From positions 119,471 through 183,470 of the forward strand of contig NZ_BMPZ01000006.1 of the NCBI RefSeq assembly GCF_014647855.1: a DNA stretch of 64,000 nucleotides, given 5' to 3'. A program made the position numbers and the translations under genes. The notes under the pieces were generated by a model. The model ran no database searches. It saw only the letters and a program-made list of their open reading frames with translations, and had not been told where the DNA came from. Below are positions 1 to 12,439 of this stretch, one piece after another (positions within the stretch are counted from its first letter, which is position 1; every line of letters starts with the position of its first letter). The stretch is from Shewanella gelidii (GTDB lineage: Bacteria; Pseudomonadota; Gammaproteobacteria; Enterobacterales; Shewanellaceae).

Positions 1-554
1 GCGCTTTCTATGGCCCCAAAATCGAATTTACATTACATGACTGCTTAGATCGTGCATGGCAATGTGGTACCGTCCAATTGGATTATGCGTTACCAAATCG
101 ACTGGGTGCAACTTATGTCGCTGAAGACAACAGCCGTCAAACACCGGTCATGATCCATCGCGCTATTCTAGGATCATTGGAGCGCTTCCTTGGTATTTTG
201 ATTGAAGAGTACGCAGGCAAATTCCCAACTTGGCTAGCCCCGCAACAAGTGGTTGTTATGAATATTACAGATAAACAATCATCTTATGTCGAAGAAGTGG
301 TAAATAACTTCAAAGAACTGGGTATTAGAGCTGGTAAAGACTTGAGGAATGAGAAAATAGGCTTTAAAATACGCGAACACACTCTAAGACGTGTGCCTTA
401 CCTATTGGTCGTTGGTGATCAAGAAATGGATAATAAGGAAGTCGCGGTTCGTACCCGAGATGGTGTTGACTTAGGCAAAATGAAGTTCGAAGACTTCGCT
501 GCCAAGATCAATCAAGAAATTTCGAACCGTAGTCTCAATTTGTTGGAGGAATAG
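1..554 (+). CDS. thrS: threonyl-tRNA synthetase, C-terminal part (5' end outside window)
   Basis: The reading frame is open from the window edge (first full codon at base 3) to a TAG at 552-554, giving about 184 residues. The enzyme charges tRNA-Thr in the cytoplasm. The visible part is the end of the class II catalytic core (the [20 protein letters not shown] stretch around residues 31-50 contains the motif 3 region approach) followed by the anticodon-binding domain, with the typical [10 protein letters not shown] and [14 protein letters not shown] segments. The next gene is infC, three bases downstream, the standard thrS-infC-rpmI-rplT order in gammaproteobacteria. Identification is firm; only the N-terminal two thirds is missing because of the window edge. 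Confidence 0.97.
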   Translation, partial: AFYGPKIEFTLHDCLDRAWQCGTVQLDYALPNRLGATYVAEDNSRQTPVMIHRAILGSLERFLGILIEEYAGKFPTWLAPQQVVVMNITDKQSSYVEEVVNNFKELGIRAGKDLRNEKIGFKIREHTLRRVPYLLVVGDQEMDNKEVAVRTRDGVDLGKMKFEDFAAKINQEISNRSLNLLEE

Positions 555-557
555 GTC

Positions 558-1097
558 ATAAAGATCAAGAAAGCAGGGCGTCAGTCGGCCCCAAATAGAA
601 TCAATGAAGAAATTACTGGCGTGCAGGAAGTACGTTTATCTGGAATTGATGGCGAAGCCCTCGGTGTGGTAAGCATTAGAGACGCGCAAGATTTAGCCGA
701 TGAAACTGGTGTTGATTTAGTTGAAATCAGCCCGAATGCTGAACCTCCAGTCTGTCGTATTATGGACTACGGAAAGTATCTTTTTGATAAAGCGAAAGCA
801 CAAAAAGAACAAAAGAAGAAGCAGAAACAGATCCAGGTGAAGGAAGTTAAATTCCGCCCTGGTACTGATGAAAACGACTATCAGGTAAAACTACGCAACC
901 TGACTCGTTTTCTGGAAGACGGAGACAAGGCGAAAGTTACGCTGCGTTTCCGTGGTCGTGAAATGGCTCACCAAAACCTAGGTATGGATCTTTTGAACCG
1001 TATCAAAGGTGATTTGGAACCAATCGCGATAGTTGAGTCTTTCCCTAAAATGGAAGGCCGACAAGCAATCATGGTGCTTGCACCAAAGAAAAAATAG
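558..1097 (+). CDS. infC: translation initiation factor IF-3, starting at an AUA codon
   Basis: IF-3 binds the 30S subunit and enforces start-codon fidelity. No ATG, GTG or TTG lies near the expected N-terminus. The frame carries the family's N-terminal sequence ([16 protein letters not shown]) upstream of the first GTG at 621, so the annotated start must be earlier. A strong GGAGG at 545-549, inside the end of thrS, sits eight bases before ATA at 558, which I take as the start (179 aa; the E. coli protein is 180). ATC at 564 is the alternative but is too far from the ribosome site. infC normally uses a rare start (AUU in E. coli) so that IF-3 represses its own translation; AUA would serve the same role. 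Confidence 0.95.
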   Translation: MKIKKAGRQSAPNRINEEITGVQEVRLSGIDGEALGVVSIRDAQDLADETGVDLVEISPNAEPPVCRIMDYGKYLFDKAKAQKEQKKKQKQIQVKEVKFRPGTDENDYQVKLRNLTRFLEDGDKAKVTLRFRGREMAHQNLGMDLLNRIKGDLEPIAIVESFPKMEGRQAIMVLAPKKK

Positions 1098-1180
1098 TAA
1101 GGCCCTAATAAAGTAGCGGGAGTCGTTATGGCTTTCGCTCGCCTTGCGTTTTATTAATATCCCAATGCGGAGTTTTTGTA

Positions 1181-1375
1181 ATGCCAAAAATGAAAACTGA
1201 CAAGGGTGTAGCGAAGCGTTTTAAGAAAACCGCCAATGGTTTCAAGCGTAAGCAAGCTCATTTACGTCACATCTTGACCAAGAAGAGCACTAAGCGTAAA
1301 CGTCACTTACGTGCTAAATGTTTAGTAGCTAAGTCTGATGTGCCAGCAATTGCACGTCAACTACCGTACGCTTAA
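1181..1375 (+). CDS. rpmI: 50S ribosomal protein L35
   Basis: This 64-residue, very basic protein begins [20 protein letters not shown] and carries the L35 hallmark KRKRHLR near residues 38-45. It is a component of the large ribosomal subunit. It lies 83 bases after infC and 18 bases before rplT; the ribosome site is GCGGAG about eight bases before the ATG. In enterobacteria this gene and rplT are translationally controlled by L20 binding in the infC-rpmI region. An imperfect TAATAAA/TTTATTA pairing is visible in the gap (1105-1156), but I cannot say that it is an L20 site. Confidence 0.97.
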
Positions 1376-1393
1376 TTAGAGGAGTAAAGAACA

Positions 1394-1750
1394 ATGCCTA
1401 GAGTTAAGCGCGGTGTAACCGCTCGTGCTCGTCACAAGAAAGTACTTAAACTAGCCAAAGGTTATTACGGAGCTCGCTCTCGTACTTACCGCACAGCAAT
1501 TCAAGCTGTGACTAAAGCTGGTCAATACGCTTACCGTGACCGTCGCCAGAAGAAACGTCAATTCCGTCAACTTTGGATTGCACGTATCAATGCGGCTTCT
1601 CGTCAAAATGGTCTATCTTACAGCCGTTTCATTAATGGCCTTAAGAAAGCGTCAATCGAAATCGATCGTAAGATTTTGGCTGACATCGCTGTATTCGACA
1701 AAGTTGTATTTGCAGTTTTAGTTGAAAAAGCGAAAGAAGCTTTAGCTTAA
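1394..1750 (+). CDS. rplT: 50S ribosomal protein L20
   Basis: The 118-residue protein has the standard length and sequence of L20 ([20 protein letters not shown] at the start, the [11 protein letters not shown] segment near residue 59). It is an early assembly protein of the large subunit that binds 23S rRNA. AGAGGAG lies about 10 bases before the ATG. It is the last gene of the thrS-infC-rpmI-rplT operon and is followed 19 bases later by a strong terminator. A 61-codon frame inside it on the same strand is a shadow. Confidence 0.98.
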   Translation: MPRVKRGVTARARHKKVLKLAKGYYGARSRTYRTAIQAVTKAGQYAYRDRRQKKRQFRQLWIARINAASRQNGLSYSRFINGLKKASIEIDRKILADIAVFDKVVFAVLVEKAKEALA

Positions 1751-1768
1751 TTAGTAGCTAATTCAGAG

Positions 1769-1793
1769 AAAGGGACCTTCGGGTCCCTTTTTT
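1769..1793 (+). terminator. rho-independent terminator of the rplT operon
   Basis: AAAGGGACC, a TTCG tetraloop and GGTCCC followed by six T residues form a textbook terminator directly after rplT. Confidence 0.92.
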
Positions 1794-1820
1794 ATGTCTT
1801 TCTTTTAATTTAAAAATAAA

Positions 1821-1845
1821 AAAAACAGGCATTAAGCCTGCTTTT
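1821..1845 (-). terminator. terminator between rplT and trxB
   Basis: CAGGC-ATTAA-GCCTG flanked by A-rich and T-rich tracts. Read on the minus strand it ends trxB with a run of T; it may work in both directions. Confidence 0.8.
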
Positions 1846-1861
1846 TAAAGAACTTTGTAGT

Positions 1862-2818
<957 letters not shown>

Positions 2819-2904
2819 TTAGTGGATTCCAAAATTTCTAATTGTTGCGATTGTATGGAAAATAGATGTGTCGGTAAAGCGACTTTAGCAGATGAGTTTA
2901 ATCG

Positions 2905-2936
2905 AAAAAAAAGGAGCATCGATGCTCCTTCTTTTA
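2905..2936 (-). terminator. terminator downstream of ald
   Basis: AAGGAGCATCGATGCTCCTT is a perfect 10-bp-arm inverted repeat flanked by A8 on one side and CTTTT on the other. It sits between the end of ald and the start of trxB, both on the minus strand. Confidence 0.85.
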
Positions 2937-2962
2937 AATGAATGTCACACTGCTATAAAGCC

Positions 2963-4075
2963 TTAGAACAAGCTAGTTGGCTCAACAACGTCCATATCTA
3001 ATGCCTCACCAACTTCTTTACAAGTTAGTTTACCATGCATAACGTTTAGACCGTTCATCAAGTGCTTGTCTTTCAATAACGCTTCTTTATAACCTAGATC
3101 TGCTAGTTTGATGATGTAGGGCAGGGTGGCGTTATTCAGTGCAAACGTTGAAGTACGTGCGACGGCACCAGGCATGTTTGCTACACAATAGTGAACAACA
3201 TCATCAATGATATAGGTTGGATCTTGGTGAGTAGTCGCGTGAGACGTTTCAGCACAGCCCCCCTGATCAATGGCAACATCGACAATTGCACTACCAGGCT
3301 TCATGCGGGCAATATGATCGCGAGTCACAAGCTTTGGTGCGGCAGCGCCTGGAATAAGCACACCACCAATGACGAGATCCGCTTCAAGAACGTGCTTTTC
3401 GATTGAGTCAGCTGTTGAGTATATCGCTTTCACACGGTTATCAAATTGCACATTCAGGCGACGCAATGTATCAATGCTGCGGTCAAGAATAACGACATCA
3501 GCCCCCATGCCTACAGCCATCTGCGCGGCATTTGTACCAACCATACCTCCGCCAATAATGACGACTTTAGCTGGTTCTACACCGGGTACGCCACCCAGTA
3601 ACATCCCACGTCCGCCTTTCGATTTTTCAAGCGCCATTGCTCCCGCTTGAATCGACATACGCCCAGCCACTTCAGACATTGGCGCAAGTAAAGGCAAGCC
3701 GCCACGCTCATCCGTAACGGTTTCGTAAGCGATACACACCGCGCCACTCTTGAGTAAATCTTCTGTTTGAGGAAGATCAGGGGCTAAGTGTAAATAAGTG
3801 AATAGGATTTGATCATGACGTAACATCGCACGCTCAACAGCTTGCGGTTCTTTTACTTTAACGATCATCTCTGCTTTAGCGAAAACATCAGCAGCAGTTG
3901 GGAGAATTTCTGCACCAGCAGCTACATAATCTTGATCTGAAAAGCCAATGCCATTACCTGCAGTCGTTTGCACAAAAACTTGATGGTCTTTTGCTGTCAG
4001 TTCACGAACACTCGAAGGGACCATGCCTACACGGTACTCGTGATTTTTGATTTCCTTTGGAATGCCTATTATCAT
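2963..4075 (-). CDS. ald: alanine dehydrogenase
   Basis: The 370-residue cytosolic enzyme deaminates L-alanine to pyruvate with NAD (reversibly). It has the family start MIIGIPKEIKNHEYRVGMVP, the substrate-site region KVKEPQ, the HLAPD segment and the Rossmann glycines GGGMVGTNAAQMA around residues 175-187. The length equals known Ald proteins. It is divergent from an Lrp/AsnC-type regulator whose start is 180 bp away, an arrangement in which the regulator commonly controls ald in response to amino acids; that link is inference here. Confidence 0.95.
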   Translation of the reverse strand: MIIGIPKEIKNHEYRVGMVPSSVRELTAKDHQVFVQTTAGNGIGFSDQDYVAAGAEILPTAADVFAKAEMIVKVKEPQAVERAMLRHDQILFTYLHLAPDLPQTEDLLKSGAVCIAYETVTDERGGLPLLAPMSEVAGRMSIQAGAMALEKSKGGRGMLLGGVPGVEPAKVVIIGGGMVGTNAAQMAVGMGADVVILDRSIDTLRRLNVQFDNRVKAIYSTADSIEKHVLEADLVIGGVLIPGAAAPKLVTRDHIARMKPGSAIVDVAIDQGGCAETSHATTHQDPTYIIDDVVHYCVANMPGAVARTSTFALNNATLPYIIKLADLGYKEALLKDKHLMNGLNVMHGKLTCKEVGEALDMDVVEPTSLF

Positions 4076-4254
4076 TGTTGAGCCTCAGTTATAGTAAAAC
4101 CCACCTCGAAGTGGGTTTAATTGTTATTGACAATGAGTCTGATACGTCACGTACAGATATAACTAGTATAGTATTGCTTTGCTAGTTTATGATGCTAAAA
4201 TGCAGTAATAATTAGCGTATTATGTCGTATTTTAAGGCTAGCTGAGGTAAATGT

Positions 4255-4758
4255 ATGGCCATCTCCCGTAACAATTCCCTAAAAGATTTAGATAGAATTG
4301 ATAGAAACATTCTTAATGAATTACAAATCGACGGCCGTATTTCCAATGTTGAGCTTTCAAAACGAGTTGGACTTAGCCCCACACCTTGCTTAGAGCGAGT
4401 CAAAAGGCTGGAAAAACAGGGTTTCATTAACGGATACACTGCGTTAGTGAATCCACATTTTTTAGGTGCCTCTTTACTGGTTTTCGTGGAAATCACCCTG
4501 AACCGTGATACACCAGAAGTATTTGATAAGTTCAATCGCGCTGTGCAATTACTCGATGATATACAAGAGTGCCATCTAGTCTCTGGTGATTTTGACTATC
4601 TGTTAAAGACCCGTGTGGCGGATATGTCTGCCTACCGCAAGCTATTAGGCGAAACTTTACTTAAACTGCCTTCGATATCAGACTCTAGAACTTATGTTGT
4701 GATGGAGGAGGTTAAGCAAACCAATCGGGTTGCCATCAGTGTTACGACGGATTACTAA
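4255..4758 (+). CDS. lrp: Lrp/AsnC-family transcriptional regulator (Lrp type)
   Basis: The 167-residue protein has an N-terminal winged helix (LDRIDRNILNELQIDGRISN, then LSKRVGLSPTPCLERVKRLE, residues about 11-55) and a C-terminal RAM ligand-binding domain with the GDFDYLLKTRV signature. It resembles Lrp itself more than AsnC in length and in the helix sequence. Lrp is a leucine-responsive global regulator. Divergent placement beside ald suggests at least local control of alanine catabolism. The 180-bp shared upstream region is AT-rich, as expected for Lrp sites, though I did not mark specific boxes. Confidence 0.9.
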   Translation: MAISRNNSLKDLDRIDRNILNELQIDGRISNVELSKRVGLSPTPCLERVKRLEKQGFINGYTALVNPHFLGASLLVFVEITLNRDTPEVFDKFNRAVQLLDDIQECHLVSGDFDYLLKTRVADMSAYRKLLGETLLKLPSISDSRTYVVMEEVKQTNRVAISVTTDY

Positions 4759-5073
4759 TCATTCGATATATCGAGGCTGCGGTTCATTTTCCAAAAAGGA
4801 GTTCGAAGCTTGCCTAATGTTAGTGGCCTCGAAGTGTTAATTCATCAATGTAAGTACATTGCTCGAAACACTTATTCCTTTCGTTTTTACTGTCAAAAGT
4901 TAAGCGCATTATTCGTCGTGTTTTGTAAGAAATCCCTTTAGTTTAAAAGAAGTTACTTGAACACACGCTGAACTTGATTTATCACTAATTTTCAGTTGAT
5001 TACAGCTGCACTAATGCTTTGAATCTGCTATTGTATCGCCTAACTGTAATTCCCTTAAGACGGACTTTTTAGT
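4759..5073 (+). other. intergenic region lrp-ftsK, no gene seen
   Basis: A gap of 315 bases. I see only a short palindrome (ATGTAAGTACAT near 4849-4860) and the probable ftsK promoter and leader; no small gene or RNA is recognisable. Confidence 0.6.
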
Positions 5074-7677
5074 TTGACTCAGACTAATTCTTTAAAAACA
5101 TTGAACGGACTTCAACGCGCTAAAGAAGCGGGTATTTTTATTACCTGCATGCTGTCGCTGTATTTGTTGTTAGCACTTTGTAGTTTCGACCCCGTAGATC
5201 CAGGCTGGAGCCAGAGCAATTATCAAGGTGAAATTCAAAACCTTACTGGCGCTGTTGGTGCTTGGCTCGCTGATATCTCGTTTTATTTCTTCGGCTTTAG
5301 TGCATTTCTAATTCCTGTTGTTTTTTCTGCTGCCGGCTGGATTGTCTTTAAACAGTCTTACAAACTTGCTGAAGTGGATTACTTTTCCGTTGGATTACGC
5401 CTCATTGGCTTTTTATTGATCGTGCTCAGCCTTGCTGCGCTATCGAGTATGAATGCGAATGATATATATGAGTTTTCTGCGGGCGGAGTTACCGGTGATG
5501 TCATTGTCGAAGCCATGCTTCCCTATTTCAATCAGTTGGGGACGACACTGTTACTCCTTTGTTTTGTTGGTGCGGGTTTTACATTACTAACAGGCATCAG
5601 TTGGCTCACCATCGTTGATACCACAGGTTGGGCGACGCTGTGGGTCTTGAGAAAAATCGCAAGTATTCCTAGTTTGTTTCGCCGCTCAGGAGATAGCCAA
5701 GATACAGAAGGCTTTATGTCCGTTGTTGATAAAGTAAAACAACAACGTCAGCAAGCCGCAGAGTCTCTTCCTGATGAGTCTTCCGAAGAATCACTGAATG
5801 TCGAAGACGACAATGATGAAGTTGCAGAAAGGTTCGCCGAAACACCGATTGCAGAGGCCAAAGAGTCACTAGAGCAGCAAGTCTCGGATGAGTTTTCGGA
5901 GGCCTTAGGCAGCAGTCAAAGAATTGAACCTAAAATCTCTTTTGCAGATCAAGAGCAAACGATTGCCCCGCCTTGGTCAGAAGCTGATGCTGGCTTAGAT
6001 ATTAAAACAGAAACCTTAGAGGACGACTCGGCTGAGATTCATTTTGACAGTGAAGAATCTAAAGGCGCATTAAGCCAAGTTGAACGAGAGAAAAACGCTG
6101 AACAAAAAGCCCGAATAGAAGACGGTATTGTGATTTTACCGGGTCAAGAAGGCCTAGATGCACAGGTAACATACACAAAAGCACCACTGCCAAGTATTTC
6201 TTTGCTGGATGTGCCAAATCGTAAAGAGAATCCAATCAGCAAGGATGAGTTGGATCAAGTGGCGCGATTAGTTGAAACCAAATTAGCAGATTTCAATATC
6301 ACTGCCCAAGTGGTTGGAGTATTTCCCGGCCCAGTGGTGACAAGGTTCGAACTTGAACTAGCGCCGGGTATTAAAGCGTCTAAGATCACCAATCTTTCAA
6401 GGGACCTCGCTCGCTCATTGTTGGCAGAAAGCGTCCGTGTAGTCGAAGTGATCCCGGGCAAGGCCTATGTCGGTTTAGAACTTCCTAACAAATTTAGAGA
6501 AACAGTCTTCATGCGTGACGTTCTCGACAGTCATGCTTTTGAACAGAGTAAATCAAAGCTCTCTATGGTGCTTGGGCAAGATATTGCCGGAGAACCAGTC
6601 GTTGTTGATTTGGGTAAGATGCCACACTTGCTGGTTGCCGGTACCACTGGATCGGGTAAATCTGTTGGTGTAAACGTCATGATTACCAGCTTGTTATATA
6701 AATCTGGCCCGGAAGATGTTCGCTTCATTATGATTGACCCTAAAATGCTGGAACTCTCTGTTTACGAGGGGATCCCGCATCTTCTTTGTGAAGTGGTCAC
6801 CGATATGAAAGAAGCGTCCAATGCACTGCGCTGGTGTGTTGGTGAAATGGAGCGACGTTACAAATTAATGTCTGCGATGGGAGTTCGTAACCTAAAAGGC
6901 TTCAATGCCAAGGTTGAGCATGCCAAAGAACAAGGAAAGGTACTAACCGACCCGACTTGGAAATCAACTGACGGCATGGAGGAGTCTGCGCCAGAATTGG
7001 AAAAATTACCTGCAATCGTGGTGGTGGTTGACGAGTTTGCCGACATGATGATGATTGTCGGTAAAAAAGTTGAAGAACTTATTGCCCGCATTGCGCAAAA
7101 GGCGAGGGCAGCAGGAATTCATTTGGTGCTCGCGACACAACGTCCTTCAGTGGATGTTATTACAGGCTTGATTAAAGCGAATATTCCAACCCGTATGGCG
7201 TTTCAAGTATCCTCAAAAATCGATTCACGTACCATTCTTGATCAGCAAGGCGCCGAGACGTTATTAGGCATGGGCGATATGCTATATCAACCGCCGGGTT
7301 CATCAGTGCCAGTTCGAGTTCACGGCGCATTTATAGATGATCATGAAGTCCATAAGGTCGTTGCCGACTGGAAGGCTCGCGGTAAGCCTCGCTATATCGA
7401 TGAAATCCTTCAAGGTGCGAGTGAAGGCGAGCAGGTCTTGTTGCCTGGTGAAACTGCTGAGTCAGATGAAGATACCGATGCACTGTATGATGAGGCGGTC
7501 GCGTTCGTCACTGAAACGCGTCGTGGCTCGATTTCAAGCGTGCAACGAAAGTTTAAAATTGGCTATAACCGTGCCGCTCGAATTATTGAGCATATGGAAT
7601 CACAGGGTGTAGTCAGTACTCCTGGGCACAATGGTAATCGGGATGTATTGGCACCACCGCCACCGAAACCATTTTGA
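5074..7677 (+). CDS. ftsK: DNA translocase FtsK
   Basis: This 867-residue division protein anchors at the septum, pumps chromosomal DNA toward dif and activates XerCD. Four N-terminal membrane segments lie at about residues 20-180, followed by an acidic linker (residues about 205-390) and the RecA-like motor with Walker [10 protein letters not shown] near residue 522 and a [12 protein letters not shown]alker B. The C-terminal gamma winged helix (residues about 800-860) binds KOPS. The linker is shorter than in E. coli (1329 aa), as is usual outside enterobacteria. The start is TTG at 5074; no better codon precedes the first membrane segment. The candidate dif target is in the same window, near 63.87 kb. 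Confidence 0.96.
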   Translation: MTQTNSLKTLNGLQRAKEAGIFITCMLSLYLLLALCSFDPVDPGWSQSNYQGEIQNLTGAVGAWLADISFYFFGFSAFLIPVVFSAAGWIVFKQSYKLAEVDYFSVGLRLIGFLLIVLSLAALSSMNANDIYEFSAGGVTGDVIVEAMLPYFNQLGTTLLLLCFVGAGFTLLTGISWLTIVDTTGWATLWVLRKIASIPSLFRRSGDSQDTEGFMSVVDKVKQQRQQAAESLPDESSEESLNVEDDNDEVAERFAETPIAEAKESLEQQVSDEFSEALGSSQRIEPKISFADQEQTIAPPWSEADAGLDIKTETLEDDSAEIHFDSEESKGALSQVEREKNAEQKARIEDGIVILPGQEGLDAQVTYTKAPLPSISLLDVPNRKENPISKDELDQVARLVETKLADFNITAQVVGVFPGPVVTRFELELAPGIKASKITNLSRDLARSLLAESVRVVEVIPGKAYVGLELPNKFRETVFMRDVLDSHAFEQSKSKLSMVLGQDIAGEPVVVDLGKMPHLLVAGTTGSGKSVGVNVMITSLLYKSGPEDVRFIMIDPKMLELSVYEGIPHLLCEVVTDMKEASNALRWCVGEMERRYKLMSAMGVRNLKGFNAKVEHAKEQGKVLTDPTWKSTDGMEESAPELEKLPAIVVVVDEFADMMMIVGKKVEELIARIAQKARAAGIHLVLATQRPSVDVITGLIKANIPTRMAFQVSSKIDSRTILDQQGAETLLGMGDMLYQPPGSSVPVRVHGAFIDDHEVHKVVADWKARGKPRYIDEILQGASEGEQVLLPGETAESDEDTDALYDEAVAFVTETRRGSISSVQRKFKIGYNRAARIIEHMESQGVVSTPGHNGNRDVLAPPPPKPF

Positions 7678-7706
7678 TATCGGCAGCCTTTATTTTTGGA
7701 GTACCC

Positions 7707-8351
7707 ATGAAAAATAAGATAAATCACAAAACTTCATGTCTGCTTAGTTTGCTTCTGACATCTTTTTTATCACTACCAAGCAGCGCGAGTGCGGATGACC
7801 GAGAGAATTTAAGGGTAAAGCTTGATGCACTTAATAGTGTACAAGCGGACTTTTCGCAAAAGGTTACGGATATCAATGACAAATTGATTCAAGAGGGACA
7901 AGGTCAATTTGCGCTGGCTCAACCTAATCAATTTTACTGGCATTTGACCCAGCCTGATGAGTCATTAATCGTCGCTGATGGTGAAGCGGTTTGGATCTAT
8001 AATCCGTTTGCAGAAGAAGTCACGGTGTTAGATTTAGATGATGCCATTAAAGCATCTCCTATCGCCCTCATGGTAAACAAAGACGAGAAAACTTGGGCGA
8101 AATATACGGTCAAGCAAACGAATGAATGCTTTGTGATTGCACCGAATATTTCAGAAGGGCAAGTGACCGATGTAACCGTTTGTTTTGATGGCTCAACATT
8201 AACTCACTTTAGCTTGGCCGATGAACAAGGTAATTTGAGTGAGTTTAAACTGACAAACCAGCAACCGGTTACTGCAACGCAGTCGACTCTATTTTCTTTT
8301 ACAATTCCTGAAGATACTGATGTAGATGATCAGCGTCGCGCTCAAAACTAA
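7707..8351 (+). CDS. lolA: outer-membrane lipoprotein carrier LolA
   Basis: The 214-residue periplasmic chaperone ferries lipoproteins from the LolCDE transporter to LolB. A signal peptide (residues 1-27, ending SSASA) is followed by [15 protein letters not shown], the typical LolA start of the open beta-barrel, and [22 protein letters not shown] at 7707 with GGAG six bases upstream is chosen over an upstream frame extension at 7674 that overlaps ftsK and lacks a signal peptide at its own start. It lies between ftsK and rarA, a common gammaproteobacterial order. Confidence 0.94.
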   Translation: MKNKINHKTSCLLSLLLTSFLSLPSSASADDRENLRVKLDALNSVQADFSQKVTDINDKLIQEGQGQFALAQPNQFYWHLTQPDESLIVADGEAVWIYNPFAEEVTVLDLDDAIKASPIALMVNKDEKTWAKYTVKQTNECFVIAPNISEGQVTDVTVCFDGSTLTHFSLADEQGNLSEFKLTNQQPVTATQSTLFSFTIPEDTDVDDQRRAQN

Positions 8352-8362
8352 TTAGGTCATCA

Positions 8363-9694
8363 GTGTCTAGTCTCTCTTTTGATTTCGCGCCCGATTTTAG
8401 GCCGCTCGCCGCGAGAATGCGGCCACAAACCATTCAAGAATATATTGGCCAAGAGCATTTATTGGGCGACGGACAACCGCTACGTTTAGCTTTAGAGGCG
8501 GGTAAAGCCCACTCAATGATGTTTTGGGGGCCTCCTGGCACAGGAAAAACTACGTTAGCCGAATTAGTTGCTCATTATTCTAATGCCCATGTTGAGCGGA
8601 TCTCTGCGGTTACCTCGGGTGTAAAAGAAATTCGCGCCGCCATCGAGCATGCAAAGAATGTCGCTCAATCACGCGGCCAACGCACATTGCTATTTGTTGA
8701 TGAAGTGCATCGTTTCAACAAAAGCCAACAAGATGCCTTTTTACCATTTATTGAAGATGGCACGGTCATTTTTATTGGGGCAACAACAGAGAACCCATCT
8801 TTTGAAATCAATAACGCACTCCTTTCGAGAGCCCGCGTTTATCTAATTAAAAAGCTAAGCGACAACCAAATAATTCAGGTCGCTAAGCAAGCCCTCGCCA
8901 ATGTTGAGCTGGGGCTGGGGAAACGAAATCTATTATTACCGGATAATGTTCAGCAAAAACTCGCTTCTCTGTGTGATGGTGATGCACGTAAGTGCCTAAA
9001 CTTAATCGAGCTTATGTCTGATATGCTTGCGGACGGTGAATCATTTACGGAGCAAATGCTGGCGCAAGTCGCCGGTTATCAAGCCGCAGGCTTTGATAAG
9101 CAAGGTGATAAATTTTACGATCTGATTTCAGCTGTACATAAGTCGATACGAGGTTCTGCACCTGATGCCGCTTTGTATTGGTATTGCCGTATCTTGGAAG
9201 GCGGCGGCGATCCCCTCTATGTTGCGCGACGCTTGTTAGCTATCGCATCTGAAGATGTAGGCAACGCGGATCCACAGGCAATGACTGTGGCGATAAACGC
9301 ATGGGAATGCTTTCACCGAGTTGGGCCAGCCGAAGGTGAGCGTGCGATTGCGCAAGCTATCATTTATCTGGCAAGTGCGCCAAAAAGTAATGCCGTCTAT
9401 ACCGCCTTTAAAGCCGCAAGAATTGCGGCACAGCAAACCGCACATGAAGATGTACCGAACCACTTAAGAAATGCTCCAACAAAAATGATGCAAGAAATGG
9501 GCTATGGGGATAGTTACCGTTACGCGCACGATGAGGAAAATGCCTTTGCTGCTGGGGAGAGCTATTTTCCTGAAAAACTTAAAGATCAGCGTTATTATCA
9601 TCCAACGGAACGCGGTTTTGAAAAAAGAATCAAAGAAAAACTGAATCAATTACAGCAGCTCGACCAACAAAGTAAGCTTAAAAGATATGAATAA
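8363..9694 (+). CDS. rarA: replication-associated recombination protein RarA (MgsA)
   Basis: The 443-residue AAA+ ATPase acts at stalled replication forks. It has Walker A GPPGTGKT near residue 56, Walker [19 protein letters not shown], sensor 1 [12 protein letters not shown] and the C-terminal clamp-loader-like tetramerisation domain ([23 protein letters not shown]). GTG at 8363, 11 bases after lolA, fits the family N-terminus. It overlaps crcB by eight bases, so the two are probably co-transcribed with lolA. Confidence 0.95.
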   Translation: MSSLSFDFAPDFRPLAARMRPQTIQEYIGQEHLLGDGQPLRLALEAGKAHSMMFWGPPGTGKTTLAELVAHYSNAHVERISAVTSGVKEIRAAIEHAKNVAQSRGQRTLLFVDEVHRFNKSQQDAFLPFIEDGTVIFIGATTENPSFEINNALLSRARVYLIKKLSDNQIIQVAKQALANVELGLGKRNLLLPDNVQQKLASLCDGDARKCLNLIELMSDMLADGESFTEQMLAQVAGYQAAGFDKQGDKFYDLISAVHKSIRGSAPDAALYWYCRILEGGGDPLYVARRLLAIASEDVGNADPQAMTVAINAWECFHRVGPAEGERAIAQAIIYLASAPKSNAVYTAFKAARIAAQQTAHEDVPNHLRNAPTKMMQEMGYGDSYRYAHDEENAFAAGESYFPEKLKDQRYYHPTERGFEKRIKEKLNQLQQLDQQSKLKRYE

Positions 9695-10061
9695 TATTCT
9701 ATTTGTCGCATTGGGCGGTTCAATCGGTGCGGTTTTACGCTATCTGATCTCATTATTTATGATTCAGGTATGTGGTAGTGGATTCCCTTTTGGTACACTA
9801 GTCGTCAATATTGTGGGCTCATTTTTGATGGGTGTCGTTTATGCCTTAGGGCAGGTTAGTCACCTGTCTCCCGAAATTAAAGCGCTGGTAGGCGTTGGAT
9901 TACTTGGGGCACTTACAACATTCTCAACCTTTTCAAACGAAACCCTTTTGCTGATGCAAGGTGGTGAGTTTTTAAAAGCAACCCTAAATGTGGTGTTGAA
10001 CCTAAGTCTGTGTTTATTCATGGTCTATCTAGGGCAACAGCTTATTTTTTCACGTGTTTAA
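9687..10061 (+). CDS. crcB: fluoride ion channel CrcB (Fluc)
   Basis: The 124-residue membrane protein forms a dual-topology dimer that exports fluoride. It shows four hydrophobic segments and the family motifs [10 protein letters not shown] (residues 9-18), [14 protein letters not shown] (about 33-46) and TFSTFSNE (about 75-82). The start overlaps the end of rarA. I see no fluoride riboswitch in front of it, consistent with its location inside an operon. Confidence 0.95.
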   Translation: MNNILFVALGGSIGAVLRYLISLFMIQVCGSGFPFGTLVVNIVGSFLMGVVYALGQVSHLSPEIKALVGVGLLGALTTFSTFSNETLLLMQGGEFLKATLNVVLNLSLCLFMVYLGQQLIFSRV

Positions 10062-11366
<1,305 letters not shown>

Positions 11367-11400
11367 TGCCTTTTGGCGTATTAAAAACTAAGAACTAAAT

Positions 11401-11430
11401 AAAAAGCCTAAGTTTAACTTAGGCTTTTTT
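11401..11430 (+). terminator. terminator of serS, probably bidirectional with tusE
   Basis: AAAAAGCCTAAG-TTTAA-CTTAGGCTTTTTT is a near-perfect stem with A and T tracts on both sides, between converging serS and tusE. Confidence 0.9.
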
Positions 11431-11469
11431 GTTGATGTTGCTGCAATGCAAACTCAGCAGGGCGTGATT

Positions 11470-11805
11470 TTAAATGCACTTCGCGGGTTTAGGTAAACCA
11501 GCAATTTTTGTCGCTTGTTTTGCCGGACCCAATGGAAAAAGCGTATAAAGATACTTAGAGTTACCTTTATCTGGGCCCATCGCTTGCCCAATAGCTTTAA
11601 CTAACACACGGATCGCAGGACTCGTCTTAAATTCCAAATAGAAATTACGCACAAAATGGATGACCTCCCAGTGCGCGTCCGTCAGCTCTATATCTTCACC
11701 CGTAGCAATAATTTCTGCCAGTTCAGGTTGCCATTGTTGAAAATTCTTTAAATAGCCTTGGGGATCCGTTTCAATATCTGAACCACCAAAATTGATTACA
11801 TTCAC
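11470..11805 (-). CDS. tusE: sulfurtransferase TusE (DsrC family)
   Basis: The 111-residue protein accepts persulfide sulfur from TusBCD and hands it to MnmA for 2-thiouridine synthesis in tRNA. The DsrC fold is recognisable from [19 protein letters not shown] and the C-terminal arm ends in PAKCI, with the conserved penultimate cysteine that carries the sulfur. The GTG start overlaps the TGA of tusB, so it is the last gene of the tusDCB-E operon. In E. coli tusE lies elsewhere; the joint arrangement here makes the functional assignment very clear. Confidence 0.93.
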   Translation of the reverse strand: MNVINFGGSDIETDPQGYLKNFQQWQPELAEIIATGEDIELTDAHWEVIHFVRNFYLEFKTSPAIRVLVKAIGQAMGPDKGNSKYLYTLFPLGPAKQATKIAGLPKPAKCI

Positions 11806-12086
11806 CAGCTAATTACCTTGTTATGTTGAAATGTAAGCGTGACAAACGCTTGATAATCTATCAGCTCAAAACCGTTTGCCTGTTGAGTCAATCCTCGGGC
11901 TTTGACATCTTCCTCTAAAACCAACACTTGAAAGCCCTCAAGCAATGTTTTAGATGGCTTATGCATCAGTGTATTTACGGCATTACCAACCAATAAAATA
12001 GTGTCGTCTTTCGTTGCGTAACGAAGGCAGCATTTTAAAGCTTGATTTTCAAAAGGTGAGTGCTGTATTTGATGTAAAATAGTCAA
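11802..12086 (-). CDS. tusB: sulfur relay protein TusB (DsrH family)
   Basis: The 94-residue protein is the small DsrH-like subunit of the TusBCD hexamer. It begins with TTG, overlapping the TGA of tusC, and has the DsrH pattern of an early hydrophobic strand (ILLVGNAV) and [10 protein letters not shown]. It lacks a conserved catalytic cysteine, as is normal for this subunit. Both neighbours overlap it, so translation is probably coupled. Confidence 0.88.
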   Translation of the reverse strand: MTILHQIQHSPFENQALKCCLRYATKDDTILLVGNAVNTLMHKPSKTLLEGFQVLVLEEDVKARGLTQQANGFELIDYQAFVTLTFQHNKVISW

Positions 12087-12439
12087 AATACCAATACCTC
12101 ATTTGCCACAGAGAGCTGTTGGCTTATCTCTTTAGCAAGCAACGGTTGTGCGTTAAACCTAAGCGCAGCAGGATCTAGGCTTAAATCCATGCAACTTTGT
12201 TGGCATGCGTATACCTCTTCAATATCGTAAAGCGGCAGTGCTTTTAAAGTTGCAATATAATCTTTGGTGCCAATCAGCTCGCTATCTTGATTGTCTATAA
12301 GATGGAGCACGCCTTCATCCACAAAAATGAGTCGAACGGTTTGTTCAAAACTGGCACTTAGTAGCGCAAGATCCAGCCCTTCTCGGCCATGAGCCGTACT
12401 ATGGGGAGCGTGACGAAATAGTATAGTTAAAGATTTCAT
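12083..12439 (-). CDS. tusC: sulfur relay protein TusC (DsrF family)
   Basis: The 118-residue protein has the DsrE/F-like fold, starting KSLTILFRHAPHSTAHGREGLDLAL, close to the TusC consensus. It forms the TusBCD complex that relays sulfur from TusA to TusE. The ATG overlaps the TAA of tusD (TAATG). Confidence 0.9.
   Translation of the reverse strand: MKSLTILFRHAPHSTAHGREGLDLALLSASFEQTVRLIFVDEGVLHLIDNQDSELIGTKDYIATLKALPLYDIEEVYACQQSCMDLSLDPAALRFNAQPLLAKEISQQLSVANEVLVF

Noticed and set aside
978..1187. 69-codon frame on the minus strand over infC/rpmI
   Set aside because: Antisense shadow of infC; no ribosome site or homology.
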